Below, piece after piece: positions 41,834 through 50,922 of a DNA stretch of 64,000 bases. Under the pieces are notes generated by a model that had not been told where the DNA came from, searched no databases, and saw only the letters and a list, made by a program, of their open reading frames with translations. The translations under genes and the position numbers were made by a program. Every line of letters starts with the position of its first letter. The first letter of the stretch is position 1. Source of the stretch: Pseudomonadota bacterium (GTDB lineage: Bacteria > Myxococcota_A > UBA796 > SXON01); the NCBI GenBank assembly GCA_030684355.1, contig JAUXTN010000179.1:1-64000 (forward strand), given 5' to 3'.

Positions 41834-42049
41834 TCACGGGCTGGGGGGCTTCGCGCTGTTCCGGAGGTGCGCGGCTGGCCGCTGTTCCTGATGGCGGGCA
41901 GCGCGGCGGTGCCAGCTGCGCGGTGCCGGCCGCGGCGCCCAGGCCTCTTCCGCTCCGGCCCGCGCTTCCACGGTCCGCTTGAGGGCGACCCCGAGCGGCA
42001 GCCCGCCCGCGATCACGAGGTGCGCCCCCAGCAGCAGGGACAGCCCCAT
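41834..42049 (-). CDS. Doubtful small membrane protein
   Basis: A 71-codon frame from ATG 42049 begins with a plausible membrane segment (MGLSLLLGAHLVIAGGLPLG) followed by an Arg/Ala/Pro-rich tail. It has a weak Shine-Dalgarno sequence and no neighbours to support it. The Arg-rich tail is typical of chance frames in GC-rich DNA, so this may not be real. Confidence 0.22.
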   Translation of the reverse strand: MGLSLLLGAHLVIAGGLPLGVALKRTVEARAGAEEAWAPRPAPRSWHRRAARHQEQRPAAHLRNSAKPPSP

Positions 42050-42112
42050 GAACCCCGGGCGGGTCCCGTGCGGATGCGCGCGACGCGGACCGCCCCGGAG
42101 GATCCGCGCGGC

Positions 42113-42141
42113 TTGCGGGTAGGGGCGGGCTCGCCTACCAT
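42113..42141 (+). promoter_or_regulatory. Promoter giving a leaderless sulfatase-like mRNA
   Basis: TTGCGG (42113-42118), exact 17-bp spacer, TACCAT (42136-42141), then 6 nt to GTG 42148. Transcription should start at or next to the G of the start codon, and there is no Shine-Dalgarno sequence. It is the best complete promoter in the window. Confidence 0.5.
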
Positions 42142-42147
42142 CGGGGC

Positions 42148-43590
42148 GTGCAACACCGCCTCCACCTCGGCCTTGGCCTCCTCGGCTCCCTCGCGCTCCT
42201 CGCCACGCCCGCGTGCGGCGGCGATGCGGCGCCCACCGCAACCCCCGCCGCCACCCCCGGCGAGGGCGCCCCCGCGGCCACGACCGGCGCGTCCGCCACG
42301 CCCGGCCCGACGCCCCCTGGCGGCCCCGCCAAGGCGACCAACGGCGCCCCCCCGAACGTGCTCATCGTCGTGATGGACACCCTCCGGGCCGACGCCCTCG
42401 GCACCTACGGCCAGAAGCGCCCCACCTCGCCCAACATCGACGCCCTCGCGGCCCAGAGCGTGGTCTGGGAGTCCGCGTGGACCCAGTACACGTGGACCCT
42501 CCCGTCGTTCGTCTCGTACATGACGTCGTCCTGGGCGCGTACGCACGGCTGGGACTACTCCATGGGCAAGCTCGACACCTACAAGAAGCTCGACGCGAAG
42601 ATCCCGACCATCGCCGAGGTGTTCGGGTCCGCCGGGTACGCGACGACCGGCCGCTACGCGAACATGCACCTGAAGGACGAGCTCGGCTTCGGCCGCGGCT
42701 TCGACACGTGGAAGCTCGCGCCGGAGCCCGCCACGGTGCGCGCGGCGGTCAGCGACATCGGCACCTGGAAGGACGACGGGAAGCCGAACTTCCTCTACGT
42801 GCACCTCATGGCGCCCCACGTCGCGCTCCTGCCCACCCCCGAGAGCCAGGCCGCCATCGGCGTGTCGGTCGCGTACGAGCCCAAGAAGGGCCTCAACTAC
42901 GACCACTACGCCGCCGCGCCGCCCGATCAGAAGGCGGCCCGCCAGCAGGAGCTCATGGACGCCTACCTCGCGTGCGTGCGCGACGGCGACAACGACGTGG
43001 GCGAGATCCTGAAGGCGCTCGACGCCTCGGGCGCCGGGGGCGACACCATCGTCGCCTTCTGGTCCGACCACGGCGAGATGCTCGGCGAGCACGGCCACAT
43101 CGGGCACAACATGTACGTGTGGGAGGAGGTGGTCGAAGTCCCCCTCTTCATCCGCGCGCCGGGCCTCCCCGCGCGTCGTGAGGCAACGCGCGTTGGCCGG
43201 CTCATCGACGCCGCCCCGACCCTCGTGGAGCTCGCCGGGCTGCACGTCCCCGACGCGTGGCAGGGCCAGTCCCTGCTCACCGGCGACCAGCCCATCGTCG
43301 GCACCGAGCGGGACAGCCTCGCGTCGTTCAAGCGCGGGAGCTGGAAGACGGTCGAGGATCGCGCGAAGGACAAGTTCATGTACGCCTACGACCTGGGCGC
43401 CGACCCCGGCGAGCTCGCCCAGGTCAAGGACCAGGCCAACCCCGGCATCGTGCCGCTCCTCGCCGACTCGGCCGCGTGGCGCCTGCACATCCCGTCGGGC
43501 GACAACACGGGCGAGGGGCTGGCGCTCTCCGACGCGGAGCACGCGGAGACGGTCAAGCAGCTCGAGGCGCTCGGGTACACGGAGAAGTAG
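42148..43590 (+). CDS. Sulfatase-fold hydrolase lipoprotein with Thr nucleophile position
   Basis: A 480-residue protein from GTG 42148. A signal with LATPAC (Cys ~24) and an Ala/Pro/Thr linker suggest a lipoprotein. The alkaline-phosphatase/sulfatase fold is clear: NVLIVVMDTLRADALGTYG (metal Asp), SPNIDALA, and WSDHGEMLGEHGHIGH (metal Asp-His and His). At the catalytic site, where sulfatases have C/S-x-P-S-R, it reads T-L-P-S-F with Thr117, so it cannot form formylglycine. A Thr nucleophile is typical of phosphoethanolamine/phosphoglycerol transferases of the same superfamily. It may therefore act on phosphate groups of surface glycans or lipids rather than sulfate. It opens the glycan locus, with a leaderless-type promoter, and is convergent with the following glycosyltransferase gene. 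Confidence 0.85.
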   Translation: MQHRLHLGLGLLGSLALLATPACGGDAAPTATPAATPGEGAPAATTGASATPGPTPPGGPAKATNGAPPNVLIVVMDTLRADALGTYGQKRPTSPNIDALAAQSVVWESAWTQYTWTLPSFVSYMTSSWARTHGWDYSMGKLDTYKKLDAKIPTIAEVFGSAGYATTGRYANMHLKDELGFGRGFDTWKLAPEPATVRAAVSDIGTWKDDGKPNFLYVHLMAPHVALLPTPESQAAIGVSVAYEPKKGLNYDHYAAAPPDQKAARQQELMDAYLACVRDGDNDVGEILKALDASGAGGDTIVAFWSDHGEMLGEHGHIGHNMYVWEEVVEVPLFIRAPGLPARREATRVGRLIDAAPTLVELAGLHVPDAWQGQSLLTGDQPIVGTERDSLASFKRGSWKTVEDRAKDKFMYAYDLGADPGELAQVKDQANPGIVPLLADSAAWRLHIPSGDNTGEGLALSDAEHAETVKQLEALGYTEK

Positions 43591-43610
43591 GGTCGGGGCG
43601 GCGCTTCGGC

Positions 43611-46268
43611 CTACGACCCCGGCGTGATCGCGATCCCGTCCACCGAGACCTTCCCCACCACCCCGTCGAGCACCACGCAGGGCCGCACGAGCGCGGTGCC
43701 CTCGGGGAAGGGGAGCGGGCGGGTCTCGGCGACCGCCGCCGCGGGGCCGGTGAGCGGCCCGAAGTGCTCGATGCGGCCGCGGCCCTCGGGGTCCTGGAGG
43801 AGCACGGCGTCCGCGTCGAGCGCGCGCAGGTGCACGAAGGCCTTGCCCGAAGCGACGTTGGCGTGGGCGCGCACGGCGCCGTTCATCGGGGGGGTCCACG
43901 GGACCGTCGGGCCGCACGCCTGGAGCTGCGGCCGCGCCTCGGTGACCTCGACCTCCAGCGTGCTCCCGACGGTGCGGAGCACGGCCCCCGCGGCGTCCGG
44001 CGGGTAGAGGCGCCAGCCGGCGGGGGCAGGGGTGTTCGCGGGGGTGCCGCCGGCGGCCGCGCCGGAGGTCCCCGGAGCGTCCTGGAGCGCGAGGACGGTG
44101 CCCTCCGGGTAGAGCGCGATGTCCTCCATCCGCACGGTGCCGGCGAGCCCGTCGAGCATGATGCAGACGCGCAGCTTGGGGCTCGTGGGGCCGAGCGCGA
44201 CGGGCTTCTGGAGCACGTTCGCGCCCGCCACCAGCGGCCCGGCGTGGGTGATGTCGAAGGCGCCGTCCGGCAGCTTCTGGAGCGTGTCGTCGGCCCCCAT
44301 GCCGCGGAAGTGCAGGAACGCCTTCCCCGACATGCCGGTGGTCGAGGCGTTCACGATGGCGGTGAACGTCGCGGCGGGGGTGGCCTCGACCGAGTTGCAC
44401 ACCTGGAGCGACTTCTGGGCCTCCTTCACCCGGATCTCCAGCGCGCTCCCCTCGCGCACGAGCTCCACCGCCCCGGTCGCGGTGGCTGGGTAGGCCATCC
44501 ACTTGCGGGCCTTCGCGTGGAAGGTCTCGCGGAAGAGCGGCGTCGCGTCCGCGGGCAGCCGCACGCCGACCTCGTCCTCGGGGGTGGGGCCGGCGTCGCG
44601 CGCGGCGAGCGAGGCCGCGGAGGGCGTGCCGTTGGCGCGGTAGACGCGGATGGTGAGCCCGGCGTCCACGAACTCGACGCGATCGACCTCGGGGACGAGC
44701 TTCTGCTCCGCGAACGCGCGGGCGTAGTGGTTGCCGAACGCCTTCCACTGGTCGAAGTACTTCGTGCCGGGCACGGTCTCGATCGTGATGTAGGTCGTGC
44801 GGTCGCGGTGCTCGGGGGCGAGGACGGTCTCCGCGGTCCACGTGGCGTACTCCTCGGTCCACGGGGCCTCGACGCCGGTGCGGGACTGGACGCCGAAGAG
44901 CTGCTGGTCGAGCCGGAGCTTGGCGGGCACGCCGTTGACCCGCAGCCAGTAGTCGATGAGGTTCGGGGAGAGGCGGAACACCCAGCCGGTGACCCACGCC
45001 TGCTCGCGCTCGCGGGCGTGCTTCTCGATGAACTGGAGCGCTTCGAACGCGATGGGATCGGGCTGGAAGTCGGTGCGCGCGGCGAGGCCGTCGAGGGTGA
45101 CCTTGTGCTGCCACACGCCGTAGCCGCCGCCCAGGGCGAGCAGGCCGGCGAACGCGACGAGGGGGGCCTTCGCGAAGCGGAGGGCGGCGAGCGGCGCGAC
45201 GGCGCACAGGTAGAAGACCGGCAGGACCGTCGCGAGGTTGCGGGCGATCTTGAAGTCGTGCCAGGTGAGCGCGGCAAAGCCGATGAGCACGTAGGCCTGG
45301 AGGCGGCCGAGGCCGGCGCCGCTGGGGGCGCTGGCGGTGGGAGCGCCGGCGGCCGGATCCGCCGCGGTGGCCGCCGCGCCGACGCGGGGCACGAGCCCGA
45401 CGAGGAAGGGGACGAAGAGCGCCACGCCGACGTACGGCAGGTAGCCGCGGTGGGTGGAGAGCGGGACGAAGAGCAGGCTCTCCGCGCTCCAGAAGTCGAG
45501 GCCGGACGAGCGGTTCTCGAAGAACTTCACCACGTAGTCGTAGAGGTCGGGGCGCGTGAGCTGCCAGAGCCCGAAGCCGACGAGCGTGGGGACCGCCCAC
45601 AGGAGCACGCGCGGATCGAGGAGGGCCTCGCGGTCCCGCCGGAAGCGCCACGCGTGGTGGACGTAGAGCGGCGCGAGCAGCATCGGCGCCATGTTGAAGC
45701 GCACGAGCGTCGCGGCGAGCACGGCCGCGCCGATGCCGAGCTGCACGCGCGCGTCCCGACGATCCGCCCAGTGCACGGCGAGGCCCAGGGCGAGGAGCTG
45801 GGTGAGGAGGCCCGTGGACTCGGTCATCGGGCTGGAGAGCAGCTCGAGGTTCCCGCGGCCGAGCGCGGTGAGCAGCGCGGCGACGAGCCCGACCTCCAGG
45901 CCGCGGCGGGGCAGCGCGCGGTGCCCCATCCACACGACGAGCCCCAGGGACGCGACGAAGCAGAGCACCGGGTAGAGCCGCGCGGCGGCCATCGTGTTGC
46001 CCGCGATCGCGAGCCAGAACGCGAGCAGGGCGGAGTGGAGCGGGGGATGCAGGTCGGGCTTGGTCAGCCCCTTGAGCACGCCCCACGCATCGCCGGAGAC
46101 GAGGCTCGCGTGGATCTTCACGGCCTCGAGGAGGTAGCCGGCGGGGTCCCACGTCGGCAGGCCGTCGGGCGCGTAGGCGATCGTGTGGGCGTGCCACACG
46201 GAGGCGGCGATGCACGCCGTGGCCACGATCCCGAAGGCGACGCGCTGGGACCTCTCAGGACTGGACAT
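43611..46268 (-). CDS. Polytopic GT-C glycosyltransferase with two C-terminal Cys-pair modules
   Basis: About 885 residues from ATG 46268 (ATG 46280 also possible). The first ~420 residues hold some 10-12 membrane helices, with WDPAGY and HPPLHSALLAFW in the first periplasmic loop, the place and look of the catalytic Asp region of GT39/PMT-type and ArnT-type lipid-linked-sugar transferases. A periplasmic part follows, ending in two copies of a beta-sandwich-like module, each with a Cys pair (Cys624/702 and Cys785/864) and an LDG..G.V..D.I close. It should transfer sugar from a polyprenyl-phosphate donor outside the inner membrane. It is divergent from the next transferase gene, 38 bp apart. 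Confidence 0.82.
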   Translation of the reverse strand: MSSPERSQRVAFGIVATACIAASVWHAHTIAYAPDGLPTWDPAGYLLEAVKIHASLVSGDAWGVLKGLTKPDLHPPLHSALLAFWLAIAGNTMAAARLYPVLCFVASLGLVVWMGHRALPRRGLEVGLVAALLTALGRGNLELLSSPMTESTGLLTQLLALGLAVHWADRRDARVQLGIGAAVLAATLVRFNMAPMLLAPLYVHHAWRFRRDREALLDPRVLLWAVPTLVGFGLWQLTRPDLYDYVVKFFENRSSGLDFWSAESLLFVPLSTHRGYLPYVGVALFVPFLVGLVPRVGAAATAADPAAGAPTASAPSGAGLGRLQAYVLIGFAALTWHDFKIARNLATVLPVFYLCAVAPLAALRFAKAPLVAFAGLLALGGGYGVWQHKVTLDGLAARTDFQPDPIAFEALQFIEKHAREREQAWVTGWVFRLSPNLIDYWLRVNGVPAKLRLDQQLFGVQSRTGVEAPWTEEYATWTAETVLAPEHRDRTTYITIETVPGTKYFDQWKAFGNHYARAFAEQKLVPEVDRVEFVDAGLTIRVYRANGTPSAASLAARDAGPTPEDEVGVRLPADATPLFRETFHAKARKWMAYPATATGAVELVREGSALEIRVKEAQKSLQVCNSVEATPAATFTAIVNASTTGMSGKAFLHFRGMGADDTLQKLPDGAFDITHAGPLVAGANVLQKPVALGPTSPKLRVCIMLDGLAGTVRMEDIALYPEGTVLALQDAPGTSGAAAGGTPANTPAPAGWRLYPPDAAGAVLRTVGSTLEVEVTEARPQLQACGPTVPWTPPMNGAVRAHANVASGKAFVHLRALDADAVLLQDPEGRGRIEHFGPLTGPAAAVAETRPLPFPEGTALVRPCVVLDGVVGKVSVDGIAITPGS

Positions 46269-46275
46269 GGCGCCG

Positions 46276-46281
46276 AGCATA
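46276..46281 (-). promoter_or_regulatory. TAnnnT -10 element near the start of the minus-strand transferase
   Basis: TATGCT (46281 to 46276) ends 7 nt before ATG 46268, again close to a leaderless layout. No -35 was seen. Confidence 0.3.
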
Positions 46282-46306
46282 TCCGATCGAGATACGCCCG
46301 CTCTTC

Positions 46307-48628
46307 GTGCGCCCACGCTACGCCCCGGTCCTCGTCGCCCTCGTCCTGGCCCTCGTCGGGATCGGCCACTGGCCCCTCTGGCAGGACGAGGCCTTCACCT
46401 GGGCGCTCATCCAGAAGGGCTTCGGCGACATCGTCGACGGCGCCGCGGGCGATCGCCACCCGCCCCTCTACTACCTGCTCGTCGCGCCCCTCCGCGTGTT
46501 CGGGGACCGCGACGAGCTCGTCCGGCTCCCCTCCGCGCTCGCGTTCGTCGCGGCGGTGTGGATCGCCGGCAGCGCCGCGCGGCGCCACTTCGGGGACCAC
46601 GTCGGCAGTGTCGTCGGGTTCGCGATCGCGCTCTCGCCGGTCGCGCTCCTCCACGCCAACAACGCCCGTATGTACGCGCTGTTGCTGCTCTGGGGCGCCG
46701 CGCTCCTCGCCGGCGGCCTGGAGCTCGTGTGCGGGGACCGTCCGCGTCGCGGCGCGCTCGTGCTCGGCCTCGCCGCGGCCGGCGCGGTCTGGACCCACTA
46801 CGCGGGCCTCGCCGCCATCGCCGCGGGCGGGGCCGGCGCCGCGCTCGGCTGCCTTGCCCGGGTCGACCTCCCCTGGAAGGCCCGCTTCGGCCGCGTCGGC
46901 TGGCTCGTCCTCGCCTTCGGCATCGCCGGCGTCAGCTTCCTCCCGTGGGCCACCGGGCCGCTCCAGTTCCAGCTCACCAACAAGGACGCCCCCGCCGAGC
47001 GCACCCTCACCGTGCTCGCCTACGCGCTCTGGAACTTCGACACCCGCGTGCCCCCGCTCTCGGTCGCCCTCGTCGTCGCCCAGATCGCCGGCCTCGTCGT
47101 GCTCCTCCGCCGCCGCGACCCGCCCGCCGTCGTCCTCGGCGTGTGGGCCCTCGGCGGCCTCGTGCTCCCCTGGGTGCTCTCCCGGTCGCTCCCCGCGCAG
47201 AACCCGCGCAACTACCTCGACTTCCTCCCCGCCGCGGCGATGCTCGTGGGCCTCGCCACCCAGCGCTTCCCTCGCGTAGCGGTCGGCCTGCTCGCGATCT
47301 TCGCCGCCGAACCCTTGTGGGACCTCCTCACGCGCCGCGTGAGCCCGCAGGAGACCGGCGTGGGCTTCGACTACCAGCTCGAGGCCGACGTCTTCGACGC
47401 CTCGGTCCCCAAGAACGCCGGGTTCTACTTCCGGCCGACGTACATGCTCACGCAGTACCGGCGCTACGCGCCCGACCTGGAGATCCGCACGACCCTCCCG
47501 GTCGACGCCAACGCCTGGATCGCCTCGCCCCGCACCGAGTGGCTCGACTCGTCGATCACCGCCCGGTACACCGAGGCCTGCACCTTCCGGCAGGCGTTCC
47601 GCGTGGTCGTCTACGCCCCCGACGGCCCCGGCTGCGAGGCCATGGCCGCGTGGGTCCAGGCCGGCGCCGAGGCCGGCTACGCGCCCTTCCGCATCGAAAT
47701 GGGGACGCGGGCGCTCGCCGCGAACCGGGTCGCCGAGGCCGAGGAGTGGGTGCGCCCCGCCGCCGAGGCCGTCCGCGCCCACCCCGCCGCGTGGATCACC
47801 CTCACCGACGTGCGGCTCCGCGCCCAGGACGGCGCCGGGATGCTGCTCGCCGCCGACGAGGCCCTCGCGGCGGCCAAGGCGTGGCACTTCCCGGGGCGCG
47901 TCATCGGGGGCGTCCACAACACCCGCGCCCGCGCCCTCGCGATGCTCGCGCGCGACGAGGAGGCCGCCGCCGCCCGCGCCGCCGCCACCTGCGCGCAGAC
48001 CAGCCAGCTCCCCGCGATCTGCGGCACCTGGGCCGCCCCGTTCGTGCCGACGCTCCCGCCGCTGGAGAACCCGCCGCCCACGCTCCCGCCGCTCCCGGCG
48101 CTCACCGAGCCCCAGGACGCCGCGCCTCCCGTCGACCCGCCCCGCGGCGCCACGCGCCTCTCCCTCTGGGCCCTCGACGGCGAGGCCCTCCCCGCCGGCT
48201 GGGCCGACGGCATCGGCACCCCCGACGATCCCTCCGCCACGATGGAGCCCGTCGACGCCTTCACCAGCCTCGTCCTCCGCGTGCGCCCCGACCGCGCCGC
48301 GTCGGTCGTGTGCGCCACGCTGGTCGACGCCGCCCCGCGCATGACCGTGCGCGCCCGCTGGAAGCTCGGCGCCGACGGCCCCGCCGGCTGGACGCGTCTC
48401 GTGCTCGAGGCCCGCCTCGCGGACGCCGAGGGCAACGTGAAGAAGCTCCTCGACCAGCCGATGATGGAGCGCCCGCTCCAGACCGCCACGCCGACCACCT
48501 GGCGCGTCGACCGCTTCGATTTCCGCACGACCGACGCCGCGAAGGTGCGGCTCTGCGCCAAGCTGGAGGGCAAGGTGCCGGCCACGGCGTCCATCGACTG
48601 GATCGAGATCGGGAGGGTCGACGAATGA
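46307..48628 (+). CDS. Polytopic GT-C glycosyltransferase (GT39/ArnT-like) with C-terminal Cys-pair module
   Basis: A 773-residue protein from GTG 46307. About ten membrane helices fill residues 1-350. The first periplasmic loop has WQDEAFTW, the acidic catalytic pair of the PMT/ArnT superfamily, followed by GDRHPPLYYLLVAP. Then comes a helical, TPR-like periplasmic stretch (~440-600), a Pro-rich spacer (TLPPLENPPPTLPPLP) and one Cys-pair module (Cys669/Cys750; VRLCAKLEG ... SIDWIEIG). It overlaps the next transferase gene by 4 bp (ATGA). It likely adds a sugar from a lipid-linked donor to an extracytoplasmic acceptor; donor and acceptor cannot be read from the sequence. Confidence 0.86.
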   Translation: MRPRYAPVLVALVLALVGIGHWPLWQDEAFTWALIQKGFGDIVDGAAGDRHPPLYYLLVAPLRVFGDRDELVRLPSALAFVAAVWIAGSAARRHFGDHVGSVVGFAIALSPVALLHANNARMYALLLLWGAALLAGGLELVCGDRPRRGALVLGLAAAGAVWTHYAGLAAIAAGGAGAALGCLARVDLPWKARFGRVGWLVLAFGIAGVSFLPWATGPLQFQLTNKDAPAERTLTVLAYALWNFDTRVPPLSVALVVAQIAGLVVLLRRRDPPAVVLGVWALGGLVLPWVLSRSLPAQNPRNYLDFLPAAAMLVGLATQRFPRVAVGLLAIFAAEPLWDLLTRRVSPQETGVGFDYQLEADVFDASVPKNAGFYFRPTYMLTQYRRYAPDLEIRTTLPVDANAWIASPRTEWLDSSITARYTEACTFRQAFRVVVYAPDGPGCEAMAAWVQAGAEAGYAPFRIEMGTRALAANRVAEAEEWVRPAAEAVRAHPAAWITLTDVRLRAQDGAGMLLAADEALAAAKAWHFPGRVIGGVHNTRARALAMLARDEEAAAARAAATCAQTSQLPAICGTWAAPFVPTLPPLENPPPTLPPLPALTEPQDAAPPVDPPRGATRLSLWALDGEALPAGWADGIGTPDDPSATMEPVDAFTSLVLRVRPDRAASVVCATLVDAAPRMTVRARWKLGADGPAGWTRLVLEARLADAEGNVKKLLDQPMMERPLQTATPTTWRVDRFDFRTTDAAKVRLCAKLEGKVPATASIDWIEIGRVDE

Positions 48629-50922
48629 GCGCGCTCGAAGCCGGACGCACCGAGACCGCCGCCCGCGTCGCCGTGGTCGCCCTCTGCGGGCTCGCCGCCT
48701 ACAACGCCCTCTACTTCTTCCCCATCACCGTCGACGACGCCTTCATCAGCCTCCGCTACGCCTGGAACCTCGCGCACGGCGAGGGCCTCGTGTTCAACCC
48801 GGGCGAGCGCGTCGAGGGCTACTCGAACCCGAGCTGGACGCTGCTCGCGGCGCTGTTCCTGAAGCTCGGGATCGAGCCGCTCCTCGCGCTGAAGTGGACC
48901 GGGATCGCCTGCGTGACCGCGCTCCCCGCGGTGGCGTGGGCTACCTCCAAGCGCCTCGGCTTGCCGACGCTCTGGGCGCTCCTCCCCGCGGCGCTCTGCG
49001 CGGTCGACCTCAACATCGCCTTCTGGGCCCCGAACGGCCTGGAAGCCCCGCTGTGGACGCTGCTGCTCGCCGCCTTCCCCGGGCTCCTCGCCCGCCGCTG
49101 GACCGAAGGCGAGCGCGTCCCCGTCAGCGCGCTCGTCGGCGCGGCGCTCTACGTCACGCGCCCGGAGGCGCCGCTCTTCATCCTGCCCGCGATCCTCGTC
49201 GAGGCCGCGCGCGCCCTCCGCGATCCGTCGCGACGCAAGGCCGCGTTCACCTGGGCCGCCGCCCTCGCCGTGCCCTGCCTCGCGTGGCTCGGCTTCCGCA
49301 TCGCCTACTACGGCGACTGGGTCGCCAACACCTACTACGTCAAGGCGAGCGACGGCTTCCACCCCGACATCTTCAAGAAGTACCTCGCGAGCTGGCTCGT
49401 CGTGAACGCGCCGATGACCGGCGCGCTCCTCGCGCTCTCCGCGCCGCTCGCCCTGCGCACCGCCGGCGGCCGCCTCGCCGTCGCCGGGCTCGGCATCCAG
49501 CTCCTCTTCGTGCTCCGCGCGGGCGGCGACTGGATGGCCCAGAACCGCTTCTGGGGCCCCGCCGTGCCGCTCGCCGGCTACGTCATCGCCACTGGCGCCC
49601 ACTCGCTCGCGACCTTGCTCGTCGCCCGCGGCCAGGCCCTCGCGCCGCGCGTCATCGTCGCCGCCGTCGTGCTGCCGCTGCTCCCCCAGGCGTGGCGCCA
49701 CCTCACGCTGGAGTTCCTCTACCTGGACAACGGCAAGGCCAGCGTCGTGTCGCGCTGGGAGGGGAACAGCAAGCGCACGATGGACCGCGTGCAGGGCGCC
49801 TTCCGCACGGGCGTCCCCGACCGCGTCGCGCGCGTGCTCGAGTACATCCCGGACGGCGCCGTCGTCGCCCACTCCGAGATCGGCCTGCTCGCCTACGTCT
49901 CCGACAACCCCATGGTCGACGCCTTCGGCCTCGTCGACCGCCGGCTCTCCGGCGCCACCGGGGAGGGCCTCGCCGACGTCATCGAGAGCTTCGGCGAGCG
50001 GCCGCCCGAGTACCTGCTCATGCGCGACCAGGTGCCGATGCTCAAGATGATGACGAAGACGACGTGGTACGCCGGCCTCGGCTACGCCGAGCGCCAGCGC
50101 TGGCAGAACGTCTGGTTGGAGACCCCCACGGCGACCACCGGCGGCAAGGTCGACCGCCTCCCGCCGGAGCAGGCCTTCGCCCGCCTCGATCGCGCGGTCG
50201 AGCGGGTCCCCCGCGACATCACGTTCCACATGGCCCGCATCGATCTCGCCCGCGCCGTCGGGGACCGCGAGCGGGAGGCCCGGTACTGCGCGGCCGCGGG
50301 CGACGCGATCCCCGCGCTCGCGAACCTCTGCAAGGGCGGAGGCGGCGGTGCTGGCGGCGGCGCGGCGCCGAAGGCCGACGCCATCGTGTTCCGGCCGTTC
50401 GTCGCCCAGACGCCCAACCTCGGGTTCGAGGCCCTCGCCGAGGCGGGCGGCAAGCCCGATGGGTGGAGCCCCGTCCCCGGCGATGCCACCGGCTTCGAGG
50501 CGCGCTCCGAGGGCGCCGCCGTCGGCACCCAGGCGCTCGTCGTGACCGGCAACCTGTGGGTGTGCAGCGACTGGGCCCCGGTCAAGGGAGACCTCCGCAT
50601 CTCCGGCAAGGTGCGCGCCGACAACGTCACCGGCGCGAAGAACGACCGGCAGGGCGCCGCCGTCAACTTCCGCGTCCGCATCGCCGGCCAGAAGAAGGAG
50701 GACTACCCCATCCTGAAGGCGTGGTCGGGCACGACCGAGTGGCAGGACTTCGCGCTCACCTGGCCCGCGAAGCCCGAGTACACCGAGTACCGCGCGTGCG
50801 TCGGGCTCAACAACGCGCAGGGCGCCGCGTGGTTCGACGAGGTCGCGGCGGGCACCGAGGACGCCCCCGCCGACTCCTTGGTCCCGACCGCGGTGGCCCC
50901 GACCGCGGCGGCCGCGCCGTGA
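48625..50922 (+). CDS. Polytopic glycosyltransferase (AftB-like GT-C) with C-terminal Cys-pair module
   Basis: A 765-residue protein. It has the signature first-loop pattern VDDAFISLRYAWN and GLVFNPGERVEGYSNPSWT, as in GT-C enzymes related to the mycobacterial arabinofuranosyltransferase AftB and many bacterial 'flagellar/LPS' relatives. Asp-Asp is the likely catalytic pair. About ten membrane helices span residues ~15-370. A soluble stretch and Gly-rich linker (GGGGGAGGG, ~575) lead into one Cys-pair module (Cys647/Cys725; YRACVGL ... WFDEVAAG). It overlaps the upstream gene (ATGA) and the downstream lipoprotein gene (GTGA), so the three genes 46307-52016 form a tightly coupled operon. Confidence 0.86.
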   Translation: MSALEAGRTETAARVAVVALCGLAAYNALYFFPITVDDAFISLRYAWNLAHGEGLVFNPGERVEGYSNPSWTLLAALFLKLGIEPLLALKWTGIACVTALPAVAWATSKRLGLPTLWALLPAALCAVDLNIAFWAPNGLEAPLWTLLLAAFPGLLARRWTEGERVPVSALVGAALYVTRPEAPLFILPAILVEAARALRDPSRRKAAFTWAAALAVPCLAWLGFRIAYYGDWVANTYYVKASDGFHPDIFKKYLASWLVVNAPMTGALLALSAPLALRTAGGRLAVAGLGIQLLFVLRAGGDWMAQNRFWGPAVPLAGYVIATGAHSLATLLVARGQALAPRVIVAAVVLPLLPQAWRHLTLEFLYLDNGKASVVSRWEGNSKRTMDRVQGAFRTGVPDRVARVLEYIPDGAVVAHSEIGLLAYVSDNPMVDAFGLVDRRLSGATGEGLADVIESFGERPPEYLLMRDQVPMLKMMTKTTWYAGLGYAERQRWQNVWLETPTATTGGKVDRLPPEQAFARLDRAVERVPRDITFHMARIDLARAVGDREREARYCAAAGDAIPALANLCKGGGGGAGGGAAPKADAIVFRPFVAQTPNLGFEALAEAGGKPDGWSPVPGDATGFEARSEGAAVGTQALVVTGNLWVCSDWAPVKGDLRISGKVRADNVTGAKNDRQGAAVNFRVRIAGQKKEDYPILKAWSGTTEWQDFALTWPAKPEYTEYRACVGLNNAQGAAWFDEVAAGTEDAPADSLVPTAVAPTAAAAP

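Larger units (their letters stand above)
41758..42147. other. 390-bp divergent intergenic region
   Basis: Holds a possible minus-strand promoter (41806 to 41778) for the split secreted-protein gene, a doubtful 71-codon minus frame (41834-42049) and the promoter of the sulfatase-like gene (42113-42141). No repeat or RNA gene was seen. Confidence 0.5.

Noticed and set aside
42013..46215. A 1,400-codon minus-strand frame covering the sulfatase-like gene and a transferase gene
   Set aside because: Arg/Pro-rich chance frame; the true minus gene is 43611-46268 in another frame.
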